64,000 bases of DNA from Limonium bicolor. Its lineage: Eukaryota > Streptophyta > Magnoliopsida > Caryophyllales > Plumbaginaceae. Both the position numbers and the translations under genes were made by a program. The stretch is from NCBI GenBank assembly GCA_023374045.1, contig CM041779.1, forward strand, positions 150,413,485 through 150,477,484, read 5' to 3'. Below are positions 34,593-48,400 of the stretch, piece by piece (position 1 is the first letter of the stretch; each line of letters starts with the position of its first letter). The notes under the pieces are model-generated. The model searched no databases. It was not told the origin of the DNA and worked only from the letters and a program-made list of their open reading frames with translations.

Positions 34593-35061
34593 TTAACCGA
34601 TCTTTCGCCTCCTCCTCTCTCCCTAAACTTGTCCTCCCTTGCAAAATGAAATGAAGAGGGGAAAAATGGATTGAAATTAGAAGAAACCCATCAACTACAG
34701 GGAAAAAACCTATAACAATCATCATTGGAGTCTAATCAAACTAGTGCATTCGAATCATACATTTTTTTAAAAAAATTTCTGTCCTCTTCTTTTTACGAAG
34801 AAGAAAATGGACAGAAATTTACACCAATTAATTTTCTTCAGATTCAACCAACCCTTTGCTGGTACATAAAAGAAACCCTAATTGACCTAGCCGATTTTTG
34901 TGATAACATTCAGTTCAATCAAAGCTGTTGATTTTCAGATTCAAATTTAATAAGTTTGTTGGTTTTATTTGTTTTCAATCGGGGAGTAGATCCCGTTGTT
35001 GTCTTCTTTTTCTTCTTCTTCATGAGGAAGGATTAGAAGACTCTATAAAATCTATAAGTCG

Positions 35062-37330
35062 ATGCACTTCACGGCGGCTAAACCCTCCAACTGTTTCCCG
35101 AATCTCTTCCGTCGTAAGAATTCGGTGAGATCTCAGGTATGTACATACATCCCTTTGCTTTCGATTTGTTTATGGGTCATTATTAATTCTGGGTGGGTGT
35201 TGACACCGATCAATTCATGGTTTCAGCAGAATTTCAAGGTTTCTCATCATGATCGAAAAAAGAATAGTGAAGAGTACATCCCAAGCTTCGCGGCCACAAA
35301 CAGGTCAAGCTCAAACACAAACACAAACTCAAGCTCAAATAGTAGCCATGACAAGGGTAGTGTTGGAGGAGGAAGCTTCCTCATGTTCATGGAGCTTAGG
35401 AAGAAAATTACTGTTTTTAGGGACTTTTTCGATGTTCCTTCCATCGGTGCCTCTGCACCTATCCATGAGGTAATTAAGTCTTACACATATCAACTCCCTT
35501 GCTACACTCTTATCAAACATGTTAATATTCTTGTTGTTGTTTGTAGCTGATTATAGCCACAGCTGAAGACTTGCACAGGATGTACCCGGAGTTGATTTCA
35601 AACAACCCAACAACAAAGTTGCAAGAGAGGAACACCCATCAGGTTGGTTAGATCAGTTTCTATATTAATTAGCTGACTTTTGTCTTTGAGCTAAAAGTAA
35701 ACATCATTAACATTTAATTAACAGATAACTTACAAAGATGCATGCATGATTCTTAGTTGCTACCTAAGTTGACTCCAAATTCTACTTACATACAAAAAAA
35801 CAGGGATTGTTGTGCTTCTACGACGTTTTAAACTGCATCGCAGAATCATGGATCGAAGACGACACAGAAAAGAAAATGTTCAACAAGCCGAACATTGAGG
35901 CCATGCCTCACCATGAACTCCGTACGTGTTATGATTTTATTTGTTTGGTTTAATCAAATCTTTTGGATGATTGATTTACTTATATGTATCTATGAAGTGA
36001 ATCTGGTGGTGTCAATGATGGAATGCATAAACAAAGAAGCAAAGAGCAGGTTCGACATGATGGAACCAAAAGACGACTACTCTCCACAAGGATCCAAACG
36101 ATCATCTAATACCTCTTCTCCTCACACCCCAACCTCTGTCCTCCCTGAATCTCCAGGCTACGAGGAGTTAATCGGGAAGTTGGCGGTGAACATCTCTCCA
36201 CCAAGACTACTCGATTTAAGAGCTCAGGCAGTGCAGAGAGCCAGCCCTATTGATCTTAAGCGTCTGGCTCTTCACATCTTGCCTCAATTAGACGAGAATA
36301 CTGCCCAAGAAGTCTTGGATTGTACAAAAAAGGAAGAAACCAAGCTAAATCATGATAATGCAGATGAATCTCCAACTGTGGAAGAAACTGACAATTTCCA
36401 AAAAGCCAAAGCCAAATTTGAGAAGATTGATGAGGAAATTATGAAAAGAGGTGGAGGTGGTTTTCAACACCATAGTGGTGGTGGTGTACATGTAACCAAA
36501 ATACCTCACTCAAATCACAACATTCAGCGCCTCCAATATCACTTCATCAGTTTAGTCATCAAGTAGATGATACCACATCACCACCTTCCCCCACCTCATG
36601 TTTTAAATCACCTGCACCCACCAATTACAATGCTCCAATACCACCAACATCGTCCCTAACGTCACCGACCATGTCAAATGCACCACCACTGTCAGCCGAA
36701 TCAAATGCACCATCATCAACCACTTCTCAAACAGGGACACCGTCCATAAATGCACCATCACAACCGCCACCACCAGCCACAACTAATAATGCACAACCTT
36801 CTCTTCCACCACTTCCCACGGCCGCCCCACCTACACAATCATCACACAACAAAACGTCACCTCCATCTCCACCGCCACCACCACCAAGTCCTGGAGATTC
36901 ACCTCCACGAAATGATTCCCAAAACCCACCTCCACCACAACCACCAGCCGCAGCAGCAGCAGCATTACCTCCTCCACCACCACCAGGACAAGGAGGTGGA
37001 TCTTCTGTGCCACCTCCAGCACCGCCCGGAGCTAATGTTAATGGAGGAGGGTGTCAACCTCCACCACCTCCAGGTTGCGGAAAAGCCCTACAAAAAGGAA
37101 AGGCAACAAAACTGAAGAGGTCATCTCACATGGGAAACTTATATAGGGTTCTCAAAGGAAAGGTGGAAGGAGCTTGCTCAGCTTCAAAACCTCCTCCTGG
37201 AAATAAGAGAAGTGTCACTAGTGGAGTCAACGCTGGTGGAGGAAATAGCATGGCTGATGCACTTGCAGAGATGACAAAGAGGTCAACTCTCTACTCACTA
37301 TATTTAAAATATTAGTATCACAATCTCTCG

Positions 37331-37364
<34 letters not shown>

Positions 37365-38485
37365 ATATATATATATATATATACTCTCTACAATATACTG
37401 AACAAAGAGTCCTCTTTCGTGATTCAGGTCGGCTTACTTCCAACAAATTGAAGAGGATGTTACAAAACATGAAAAGATGATAAAAGAGTTGCAGCGTACA
37501 CTGGTCACATTCCAGACCAAGGACATGAATGATATGCTGGAATTCCATAAACATATCGAATCAAGATTAGAAATTTTAACTGACGAGACTCAGGTACTTA
37601 GTTAAAAGATCATATATAAGGTTTTTTTTCCACGAAAAATAGGAAAAATCAAATACGGCATTTAATAAATTTAATGATTTCGACTTTTCAAATCTTTTGA
37701 TCTTCTGGTCTTCAGACTTTAGCAAGGTTTGAAGGGTTCCCAATGAAGAAGTTGGAGACACTGCGGATGGCAGCTGCCTTATACACAAAGCTTAAAAACA
37801 TAATTTCAGATTTACAGAATTGGGACATCGAGCCACCTCTTGTTCAAGGTCTTGACAAGGTGGAAAAATACTTTAGCAAGGTAAATTTTACTTATGAAAT
37901 CCTAACTAATGCATCTTTTCGATAAAAGAAGCATATCCCCCTTAAAACTTATAAAAACTTTTCGTATGTTGTTCAGATTAAGACAGACATGGAAAGTATG
38001 GAGAGAACAAAGGACGATGAAGCAAAGAAATTCCAGAATCATAATATCCACTTTGACTTCAGTATTTTCACAAAAATCAAGGAAGCTATGGTAGATCTTT
38101 CATCAGACTTCATGGAGCTAGCATTGGAGGTACATCATACCACTATATTGGTAGATTGATTGAACATATACAAGTTGGACCATATTTGCTCACTCAAACA
38201 TACACTAATGCTTCAAATAACAATGTTTAAAAACACCATATGAGGAAAAAGATTTGATCAAACAAAAATGATTGGTCCATTTCAATTCTTACAGGAGAGT
38301 AGTGAAGCTAAAGAAAATTCAAGTGACCAAGCAGGAAGCAAACAACAAGCATGTGCACAGATGTTATGGAGAGCATTCCAGTTTGCATTTAAGTCTATTC
38401 CTTTGCGGGAGGACAAGATGAACGAGCAGATAATTTAACAAGAGAGTTGGCCAAAGAGATCGAATCCGTTCAAACACAAGAGTAA
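35062..38485 (+). CDS. At4g04980-like proline-rich coiled-coil protein, 9 exons, two frame breaks
   Basis: Function unknown; members are plant-specific with a Pro-rich centre, sometimes labelled formin-like, but no FH2 domain is visible. Exons: 35062-35136, 35227-35469, 35547-35642, 35804-35921, 35998-37281, 37428-37593, 37716-37880, 37977-38129, 38295-38485, all GT-AG. The N-terminus reads MHFTAAKPSNCFPNLF. Exons 2-4 carry ELRKKITVFRDFFD and EDLHRMYPEL. Exon 5 holds long Pro runs (36580-37070). Exons 6-8 are helical (QQIEEDVTKHEKMIKELQR). Exon 9 should end FAGGQDERADNLTREL. The exons sum to 2491 nt. One base appears missing between about 36470 and 36530 (stop at 36564-36566) and one near 38391 (early stop at 38436-38438), so the intended length is about 830 aa. 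It is either a young pseudogene or affected by sequence errors. Confidence 0.85.
37332..37383. repeat. (TA)n microsatellite in intron 5
   Basis: About 25 AT units with one interruption, inside the intron between 37282 and 37427. Confidence 0.95.
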
Positions 38486-41400
38486 TATGAAATTCTCACC
38501 CCACAAGTTAATTGATATAAAGCTAGATCCAAATTGGTGATCAGCTAATAAGCCGGTTAACTACAGTGCTTCTAACTATCATACTTAGTTCATGTACATA
38601 CCTATATAGTTCATGGTGCGTGTTTACTTGAAAGGGAATTTATTTTTTGTCCATGCCAGTCATTTCTGTGTTAATAAATAACGCAGAAATTGCACAGAGC
38701 TAGGTACCTTGAGCAGCTAATGTACTCGGTGACACACCATAGAAATTATATAGAGAGACAAAAAGTGAGGAAGAGTTATGTTTTCAGCGAAAAACCAGAT
38801 CCAATGGTTGATAGGTTACCCTAAACATCATTTTTTTGAGCATGAAAGCTAAACTCTAGCTTGTATATCTTTTCTATATGTGCTTAAACCTATGACAGAG
38901 TACCAATATACAAGTATGTACATGACATGAGTACAAACAAGAAGTCAGATTTGAGCATCATTCTTCTTTTAGATTAGTAAGATTGATACGTAGCTGTATG
39001 GTCTACACGTGTGTTATTAGCACCTGCTTAAACTCTGTTTCCAATTGAAGAATGGTCCAATAAGTACATAAAACCTGAAAATTAAGGGAGAAAATTATTG
39101 ATTGATTATAAGAAAGCATTCGTATCTCTCGTTCAGAATTCAAAATAACAGGAGTAAATTATGGAGCATATAGATCTCTTATAAAAACTCATTATGATCA
39201 TGACGAGTGTTATAAATTAACTCATAACTTGCTGACCCTATTATACATATATAGTCCAAGATACAAGGATATGAGTATTGAATACAACTAGTAAAGTCAA
39301 AACTTTTAATTAAAACTTAATCACATTAACATAACTTGACTTAATTAAAGAACAGAGTTCATATCTCAACTTAATATTTCTTACATCTACTCTAGCTCTA
39401 GTTGAAGGGTAATCATAATGATAAAACCCCACTTGAATAATCAATGATCTTGATGTACTAGTCTGCTTAAATACTTGGTAAACAGACAAGCCAACTCCAG
39501 GTAAGACTACTTCGAGCTATGTGAATAGATGCATGATTATAACAATCTAGAGGAACTGAGATATAGTTTTTCATAGTTAATTCATTCGATTCTAATCAAC
39601 CATGTCAATCATGAAGCTATTTTGTACCAGAAAGAACCTACGAATGAGTTAGTTATCCAACAGATTGGATCACATTTAAGTAAAGCATATCAACTAATTG
39701 ACCTGCTTATATATGGACACATAGCCTAATCTAAATCCCAAACTCTTTGGCAACGCATAATTAATCAAATTTAACGCGAAAGGGAAATTAAAAGATTCGG
39801 ATGAGTATGAGTGAAAATTCTTGAAAACATCACCATTGTTTGGTTACAATCTGACATTACATTTAAGTAGAAGGAAACTTACAATCATTGCTAAATTCTT
39901 TTAAAAGATCCAAGGCAATTAGTGGCTCTGAATCACAACAATGTAACTCCAATAAATAACGCAAGGTTCCATTAGAAGGAAAAAAGTACAACTGTTGTAT
40001 CAGTTCTGAAGTGCTTAATGCATAGGTTTTACTGGTAGGAAAAAAATTGATGCATCAGTTGTGAAGTGCTTCAGGCATAGGTTTCGATGCACTAACAAGC
40101 AATGCAATAGGTTCTTACTCAATGCCAAACATTAGTTCTATTTTTGAAATGCATTGGTTTCAATCCGTAGAATAAGCCCTTAATCATTCACACACTTCAA
40201 GTAATCTAATGACTTTGAATACAGAGAATGAAAATGAGCGAACTTTGAAACTGTCACATGGAATATCGAGCATGCATGAATAGAGTGAATGGTTGGAATC
40301 TAAACAAAAGAAAGAAGAGTAACATACCATTTTTCTTATTAAAGGTAGATAGTATCGTTTCGCTTTGCAATTTTTGCAAATGACTTCTTGTCGTTTATCC
40401 TTATTCTGGCTTTGATGGAAGTTCTTTCCCTGTTACCAAAATATATATATTAAAGTCAACATATTATGAAAACAACAAAGCACATCGTATAAATTGAATA
40501 TAGGATTCGACCTTTTGATCCTTCATCCTTCCCACATTTGGAATCGTCAATTCTTGGGGTGTGGTTTATTTTTAATTAATCTGAAAGTACAAACCCCCAT
40601 TTATTCTTCCCAGGATAGAACACTGGTTATCTTCTCCTATGCATATCTCCTTAGAAACACCTCTTCTTCTCCATCTCACTGTCAACAAGGCATTTTGACA
40701 AACTTCTCGAGTGCACCTTCTGATTTCTCCTAATCTATAAAAGTTTACGTGCATTCCTACCCTAGTTCTCCACCAACGATCCAAGAATTTAATCCTCTTT
40801 TGTAATTCTCTTTTGTCTTACTGAATCTCTTTTTCGATCATTATCAGTCGTTTTCAACTTGCCACCTTTTGACAATCACCTTCCTAGCGCTATATGGCGC
40901 TTAGTTTATTTCCCTCTCGAGACTCTTCCCAATCTCAGTTGGGTAATTCGCCAGCTATCATCATTATTGTCCCTTTTCATAATTGTTTAAGACTTCTTCA
41001 ATCATTACTGACTGAGACTTCTCGTTACCATTCTGTAACTTCCTCCTGCGATGACTCTGATCACTATCTTTAAAGCTACGACCAGTATGCTTTTGCCCTT
41101 GCTTCTCAACAGTCAAAATGTCTATCGTTAACTCACTAACCGATCAATATGCAATTAAACCAAGATTAGTTAATTACAAACCTAATTTGGGAGAGCTCGC
41201 AGCAGTTGTAAGTGTTGTGGCTGGCGGTGAACGATACTACTGGAGATGCCCTGATCAAAGCGCGATGAGGATGGAGGAAGTGGTAGAATGTCAGTGGTGG
41301 AGCCGGGCTTCCTGAAACTCAGTCTGGTGGTCTCGAGTCTTGTCTACGGAATTCTCCTCATGGTTCTGCAGGCACTCGTCGGAAGTAGGTAGTTGCCTCT

Positions 41401-41761
41401 CGGACCGGGATTTCATCCATAGATAGGGATGTAAAAAATCAAGAATTTTTTGACCCACATGGGCGCTTCAGTTTCACAAGTTTTTTTTTTAAAATCAACA
41501 GGCAACATCGCATATTATTGCTTTCATATACCATGCTCACGTGGCATTCACAATAAGGGTTTTTGATATGATTACATAATTGAATAAATTAAAAAATATT
41601 CTACAATAATGTTGATTCCCATTTTTTCTCTCAAGGTTGTTAATTAAAAATCTCTCTCCTTTATATACTCTCTAACATATAAATAATGATAGTTTATTGT
41701 TCGTCGTTCGTTAAGAGAGAAGATTAAGAAATATTGTTATTATAGTGAATAGAATTTCTTA
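38486..41761. other. 3.3 kb intergenic region
   Basis: The first 200 bases are likely 3' UTR of the At4g04980-like gene. The rest is non-coding to my eye. Frames at 40494-40733 and 41118-41315 have no recognised family. CAATGTTTAAAA-type AT-rich DNA dominates. Confidence 0.5.
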
Positions 41762-42161
41762 AGAACATCCACAATGGTAAATAGTTTCTTAACTTATTTT
41801 TAGGTGTCATGTCAACAAAATATTTTTTTAATGTATAAGCAACTCAACCAATATTTTTTATATACTCCTCCTACTATTTTCTCATCTCCCTTCTCCCACT
41901 ATTTCTTTTACCTTTATCATTACGTACAAAAACTATTAATAAATTGATGGTAGTGAAACAACCGATCAATTGAATGTGCGTACGTTGCTTAAATAAGAAA
42001 ATATGAAAGAGAGGGGTTGATGGATTCCACACCACTGTAGATTTTTTTTCAATTTCTTACTAACATATTTGGGTGGAATCCACACCATTGTGGATGTCCA
42101 ATCAAATATAATTTTTAGTGACATGACACCTAGGAATGTGCTAAAACCATTATGGATGCTC
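41762..42161. mobile_element. MITE with about 50-bp inverted ends
   Basis: The left end GAACATCCACAATGGT...TAGGTGTCATGTCA (41762-41812) recurs inverted at 42117-42161 (TGACATGACACCTAGG...ACCATTATGGATGCTC). TTA/TAA borders both sides, suggesting a Tourist/Harbinger-like or related MITE. A second internal pair (CCACACCACTGTAG / CCACACCATTGTGG) lies near 42030-42095. A similar end (GAGCATCTACATCATTG) occurs near 42895. Confidence 0.8.
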
Positions 42162-43260
42162 TTATAGCCTGATCATTGTCTTACAGAGACGAATGACCCC
42201 CAAAACACAAGCCAAAGACTTGAGAAAAAAAAATCCAAAATAACACCTCTCTACAAAAATATTACTTTTATTAGCCTTCCCAGGGGTGCCATCCCTATTG
42301 CAACAATGTTGGGTAATGCCAACACAAGCGAGAAGAAGACCAGAAGAACCAACATAGATAAACAAAATAGGTGCAATGGGACGCAAAATAGGATATGCTC
42401 ACTACACCGATGGGGAATTTTTTTACATGCAAGATGAAAACAGATTAAGAAACTATTGCACCAAAAGGCTAGAAAGAAAAAGCAGAAGTAATAGAAAAAC
42501 ATACATTAGAAAAAAAAGTCATAAGAAGGAGAAAAGGAGACCAAACCATCCGGGAAAGAACACATGATGCTTACATGAACAAGGAAAATGGGGAAAGCGG
42601 AAGAAGCTAAGGCATAAAGGCTGAGGGCGGGAAGGAAAAATGGCGGAAGCTTTAGTCAAAGAGATAAAAGGCTCTCGCCGAAGAGAAAAAAAACCCAACT
42701 AAGTTGAAGTGTATTATCTTAGACTTTGCATTTGTTATAGAGACATGGGAAGAAAAATTAACTTCAGTTTCATAAGTTAAACCAGTAACCTTAGGACATT
42801 ACAAAACCCAAATTTTGTTATTACACCATCCAAGTGTAGAATCCAAGAAAAAAATGATGAGGTGAGAGATAGAAGATGTGAAATGAGTTCTTAGAGCATC
42901 TACATCATTGTTTCTTAACCTTTTATATTTCATTTGTGTGGAGCATAGTGATTGGAAGAATAGCTATTGTGAGTCTCATAGTTGGGTTCTTAAGGGTTTT
43001 TCTACAAGAACCTTCACTCCTAGCTTCCGAGTTTCTCCTTTCTACCTCATATGCACCTTATATTTTTGATTTATTTCACCTAAGAATCATTGTTAATCTT
43101 GATCTTATAACTTAAAATTTTTTTAAATAGAAAATAAGTAATATCTTATGATTATACATAGTGTTTAATGATTAATTTATGACTTAATCAAACATTAAAT
43201 TAGTAATATATAACTAAATGTTGTATGTAATTATTAACTAATGTTCAAATGTTATTTTTT
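42162..43260. other. Intergenic, no gene recognised
   Basis: A-rich sequence with small unrelated frames on both strands. Near 42893-42930 a fragment resembles the end of the MITE at 41762. Confidence 0.45.
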
Positions 43261-43261
43261 T

Positions 43262-45045
43262 TCAAAAAAAAGGTATGAATATCTTAAAAAGCGAACTATA
43301 TAAAGATCAGATATCCAAAACGAAACTATGAAGAAAGGAGTCTCACCTCCAAAATACAAAAATATGACTCAAAGCATGCCGAAGGGACATACAAAGGGGG
43401 GAGGGGTTAACCAAAAATCTCAACTATTGTACAAGGTCTCTAGCCTGATTCGACGTGACACGCTTGCATCGCTCGATCTAGATAACATATTGTCCACCAA
43501 ATCTTGCACGATATCCTACAAAAAAAATAGATGACCGCTAGTCTATAGAGCATGCTCACATACAACATCTTTTAGCAAGACAAATGTTCCAGGATTAAAG
43601 CTTGTTAGACATTTTGAGTTGTCGTTTGAGAGTGACCCAAAGAATAAATTTAGCTTTTGGGATCGACCACGTTCTACAACATATTTAAAGGAGGATTGGA
43701 ACCATCCCTTTAAATTTTACCAACCCGAGGGCGATTGGATAAGAGTGAAGGAGAGAAATGACGTCATAAGTGGATGCACATGATTTGATTCACTAGTTTC
43801 TAACGTGGATGAAGGATTTTTAGGCCTAGAGGTTTTCCACTTTCTAAGTGGTGAGCATAATGCTGGAAGAATTAAGATGCACACTGTGAATCTACTGGAT
43901 CCGAATTCTTTTAGCATTGATGACAATAGCTGAAATGGATTTGAAAAAGAAGCACATGTTCCATTTGTGGATATCCTTAAGTTCAAGGCCTCCAAATTGT
44001 TTAGCAACACAAACAACACCACAAGCCACTAAAGCATGGTGGATTCCTGTAGGCTTCTTCAGACCAAAAGAAGGAGCGGAAACCTTGTTATGATTTTAAT
44101 AACATTTTATGAAATGGGAACATAAGAAGCCCAAAACCACGGTGTCGTGAAGGATGTTCTATATAAGGGAAAGGTGATCCAAAAAATAAAGGTGTTTCTC
44201 ACCCCAAAGAGAGATGTATCTAAAATGCTATCAATGAGGGGACTAAAGTTAGAGGTTCTAGGCTTTCTAGCGAAAATGAGGATGCCAAGATAAGGAAAAT
44301 GGAAGAAGCCTTTATTGAAATTGGAGGAGATACCGATTGAATTACCTAAGGGAGTGCGGACCTCCCAGGAAGATATCAGATTTGGCAAGATTAAACTTAT
44401 GTCCCAAGGCCTTAAAAAAGTTAACTTTGTCGCGCATAAGGGTGATGATAGACTCATAATCCCTCCTTACAAAACAGGAGAGGGTCATCAGCAAATAAAA
44501 TTTGAGTGATATGAAGGTCCTTATAAGTTGGGTCATAGCGAAAGGTGTGGCGGGGCCAGAGGTGCTCAAGGAGGAGAGAGAGCATGTTCATGACCAAGGC
44601 AAAAATATATGAAGAGATAGGCTGGGTCCCCTGACGAGACCACGTTCGCATGCAAAGAACTGGTTGGGGAGCCATTGATGGTGATTGGGAATGAGTGGAG
44701 ATAACGCACTACATATCCAATTCGTAGAAAAGGGAGAAATTTAGAAAAGATAGTGGCTCGGAGGAAGCTCTAGTTGATAGAGTCAAAATCTTCATCATGC
44801 AATGAGGTAAATGTATGTTGTTTTTTGTAGTATATTAATTAAGCATGAGCACAAGTGGATATTATTTGAGATGAGTCTACCTTTAATGAAACCCCCAGAC
44901 TTCCACCCACGAGAGAGGCGAGTACCTCCTTGAGCCTATTTGTTAGAATTATACCAAGCCCTTGATAGATGGTGTTACAACAAGATATAAGCCTATTACC
45001 TCTTGGGGCGGGGGTGGATTCGGATTTTCAGGATGAGCGCAACAC
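43262..45045 (-). mobile_element. Old L1 LINE copy, truncated and decayed
   Basis: The minus strand carries reverse-transcriptase blocks close to those of the LINE at 45.3-51.1 kb. Examples are RQGTQPISSYIFALVMNML (from RQGDPLSPYLF..VMDML) near 44640, ILFADDPLLFC near 44490 (the catalytic FADD), KSDIFLGG and PYLGILIFARKPR near 44265. The 3' side continues to about 43262 with the zf-RVT region and a T-run tail. It is 5'-truncated within reverse transcriptase at about 45045. Many frame changes and stops show age. Confidence 0.85.
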
Positions 45046-45310
45046 TTTATATGAGTAACTGTTCAACAACCTAGATCCCAAACTATTTGGGGTAGAAATT
45101 ATCCCCTTTAAGCCCTTTTCCTCAATTGAGTTTAAAAATGGAATATCTTGTTATTGTAGTCAACCAATTTGTATCCATATAAACCATTCATATTACTACT
45201 CATATCCTAACGTGAAAGGGGTATCGGAGCGTATTTAAGGGTGGTGGTGCAGGATTTAATATTAATTTCAACCGTGAAGACAAGATTTCTACATCGTGAC
45301 GAATGTTTAT
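45046..45310. other. Spacer, possible RTE-LINE/SINE tail
   Basis: TAGATCCCAAACTATTTGGGGT near 45069 resembles a 3'-tail motif seen in plant RTE LINEs and derived SINEs. There is no other support. Confidence 0.3.
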
Positions 45311-45496
45311 GGACAAGTGCTTAGAACTTTTTTTTGAATAAGAGGTGAATAATATATTGAATGAGTAAAAGAGTTTATACAAAAAGAGATACCTAGGGGG
45401 ACCTATATATCAGATACCCAGGGTTATACAAGTCGAATAGGAGCACTTTAGAACAACCTAACATCATAGACTAAAAGAGGAAGGGGGCAAATAAGA

Positions 45497-48400
45497 TTAG
45501 GACTCCATGATTTGGTTAAGCCACGTGGTATCTCGATTGGGGCGAAGATTGGTCCAGATGGTGGCTTTGATTGCTTCCTTCACGTCCGCGATGATGAGAG
45601 TGGGGTCTCTGGACTGGCCCATCATGGCTCTTCTACATCTTTCAATCCAAATGAAGTAGACGACATTAGCAATGGCCACACGTCTGACATAGTCCTTAGG
45701 CCTTTTCCTGTTGCTGTAGTGGGAAAGCCAGTGTGCGCAGCTGCGAAGGTTGGACCTGTTGGTGGGGATCCCCAGCCAGTCACATATAGTCCACCAGATC
45801 CTGCAAGAAGTCCTGCAAAAAAAGAATAGGTGCCCACTTGTCTCTGGAGCTTGCTCACAGAGCCAGCATCTGTTAGCAAGGCTAATGCCCCAAGATTGCA
45901 GTTTATCACAAGTTTTCAGTCTACCTTTTAGGGTAACCCACAAAATAAATTTTGCTTTAGGGAGCGCCCAGGTCTTCCAACAGATATTATACCAGGGAAA
46001 GTGCCTAGTAGGGGAAGAGACATCCTGGTAAACGGAGTTAACACGGAGACGAATAGGGTAGGTGAGGAAAAGAGAAGTGGCATCCTGAGTAGAGCCGCAT
46101 TGTTTGATCCACCAATCCCTGGCCCTAAGGATGGACTTCCAGATCCACGGGTCGCCTCCATTAGGAGTGGCGTCCCAGATGTTGGAGTTTTCCAGGTAAA
46201 CACTATGGATCCATTGGATCCAAAGTCTCTCAGAGTTATGAATGATAGCAGAGATAGTTTTAAGAAGAAAGCACATATTCCATTTGAAAACATCCTTAAT
46301 GCCAAGACCCCCTTTCCTCTTGTCAAAACAGATAGAGCTCCAAGCTACAGGTGGGGTTGGGTGCTGGCTGAGTCCCCAGACCAGAGAAAGGAGCGAAGCT
46401 TTCTAACTACGCATTGGATGACATTTTTGGGAATAGCAAGCGACGAGGCCCAGAAGCCAATGATGCCAAACAGGGTACTTTGGATAAGAGTGAGACGCCC
46501 TGCAAAGGAAAGGTGCTTACCTCCCCAGGAGGTGATAGCCTTTTGAACATTGTCGATCAGAGGGGAGAAGTCCGAGGACTTAGGTTTCCTGGCCGAAATG
46601 GGGATGCCCAAATAACGGAAGGGGAAGGTGCCCTGATTGAACCCGGTGGAGGAGATGATGGAGGTAGCAGTGGGTGGGCTGACCCCTCCAAGGAAGATAT
46701 CACATTTGGACGGGTTGAGCTTCAGACCCGAAGCTTCGGAGAAACGATTGACCTTACTGAGCATACGGGATATGGAGGTTTGGTCCCCTCTACAAAAGAG
46801 TAAAGCATCGTCCGCGAAAAAAAGGTGGGAAACATTAAGGGTTTTACAGGAAGGGTGGTATCTAAAATCAGGATCTTGGGGGAGCTGGTCAAGCAGGCGG
46901 GAAAGCATATCCATGACTAGGACAAAGAGGTAGGGAGAGAGAGGGTCCCCTTGGCGTAACCCCCTCTCCCCTCTGAAGAGCCCCGTGGGGGAGCCATTCA
47001 GGCTAATTGAGAACGAGATGGAGGAGATACATTGCATAATCCAGTTGGTGAAAGTGGGCGGAAAGTTTAGGAAAGACAAGGTGTCGCTGAGGAAAGCCCA
47101 ATCTACAGTATCAAAGGCCTTTCTGATGTCCATCTTCATCATGCAACGGGGGGATATATGGGCTCGTTGGTAGTGTTTCATTAAGCAAGAGCACAGCTGA
47201 ATATTATCCGTAATGAGACGCCCCTTAATGAAGGCCCCCTGGCTCTCCTTGACAATCTCAGGGAGAATCTCTTTAAGCCTCACAGCTAAAATTTTGCTTA
47301 TGATCTTGTAGATAGTATTATAGCAGGAGATGGGCCTATAGTCACTGGGAGTGGAAGCGGAGTCAGTCTTGGGAATCAGGGCGATGAGGGTCGAGTTGAT
47401 TTCCTTAAGCAAAGACCCGCTGTGGAAAAAACTTTGATAGCCAGACTGAGGTCCTCACCAATGGGCCACGCAGCTTTGAAAATTTGGAGGAGTATCCATC
47501 CGGACCCGGAGCTTTATCGTCCCCTATGGAGAAGAGGGCGGACTTGATCTCAGCATTGTCCACAGCTCTAAGAAGGGAAGCCCAGCTGGAGAGGCCTAGG
47601 GTTCTGGTGTTGTCTAGGTCTAAGTCAGAGAGAGAGAGCGTAGGAGGATTCCTAGTACCCATAATGCCCTTGAATGGGAAATAAGACAGTTAGCGATGTC
47701 ATCAGGGGCAGTAAGCTCCAAACCTAGATCATTGGTGATAGAGGCGATGGAATTCTTGTTGCGTCTAGTCTTTATTGCTCTATGGAAGAAAGCGGTATTC
47801 GCGTCAGCCATCTTGAGCCAACGGATCTTAGAGAGCTGACGAAGGAAGATAAGCTCTTGGAGGTCGCGAACACGAAGAGCATGCCTCAGAGATTTCTCTT
47901 CGGAGATAAGAGTAGAGTTCCAGGGGTCACTATCAAGCTACAGCTGGGTGTCATTGAGCTTCTCTCTAATAGATTGAGCCTTGAGAAAGAGGCCGCTGAA
48001 TTCCGTCTTGTGGAGGGCAGTGAGCTTACCTTTGAGAAGGCGAAGTCTCTTGACAAAGGTAAAGAGTCTGCTTCCCTCAATGGGGGTCTTCCAAATATCA
48101 CTGACTATTGGGAGGAAAGAGGGGTCCTTAGCCCAGAGATTTAGGAATTTGAAGTTCTTTTTTGGGGGGCAGCGCGAGGGAAGGTGACGATAATAGGGCT
48201 ATGGTCAAATGAGCGGGGGGGGGGGGGGGGGGGGGGGGGGGGGAGGGGTGAGAGGGAGAGGTACCCAGCATCACTAGTGCACGGTCCATTTCTGTTCACA
48301 AGCTCGTGCCACGGTCCTTTTTACCTCACACGCTCGTTCTACTGGTTAATATGAAATCGCCCGTAATAACGGAGGTCATTAAGCTCCGCCCTAGCAACAC

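Noticed and set aside
36750..37115. His-rich frame inside the At4g04980-like gene
   Set aside because: It is the alternate-frame reading of Pro codons (CCA to CAC/CAT) in exon 5.
40494..41315. Possible gene between the At4g04980-like gene and the MITE
   Set aside because: Frames are short, unlinked and without any recognised domain or plausible splice structure.
45512..48187. Many plus-strand frames opposite the LINE
   Set aside because: They are antisense shadows of LINE ORF2, which is on the minus strand and carries the recognisable domains.
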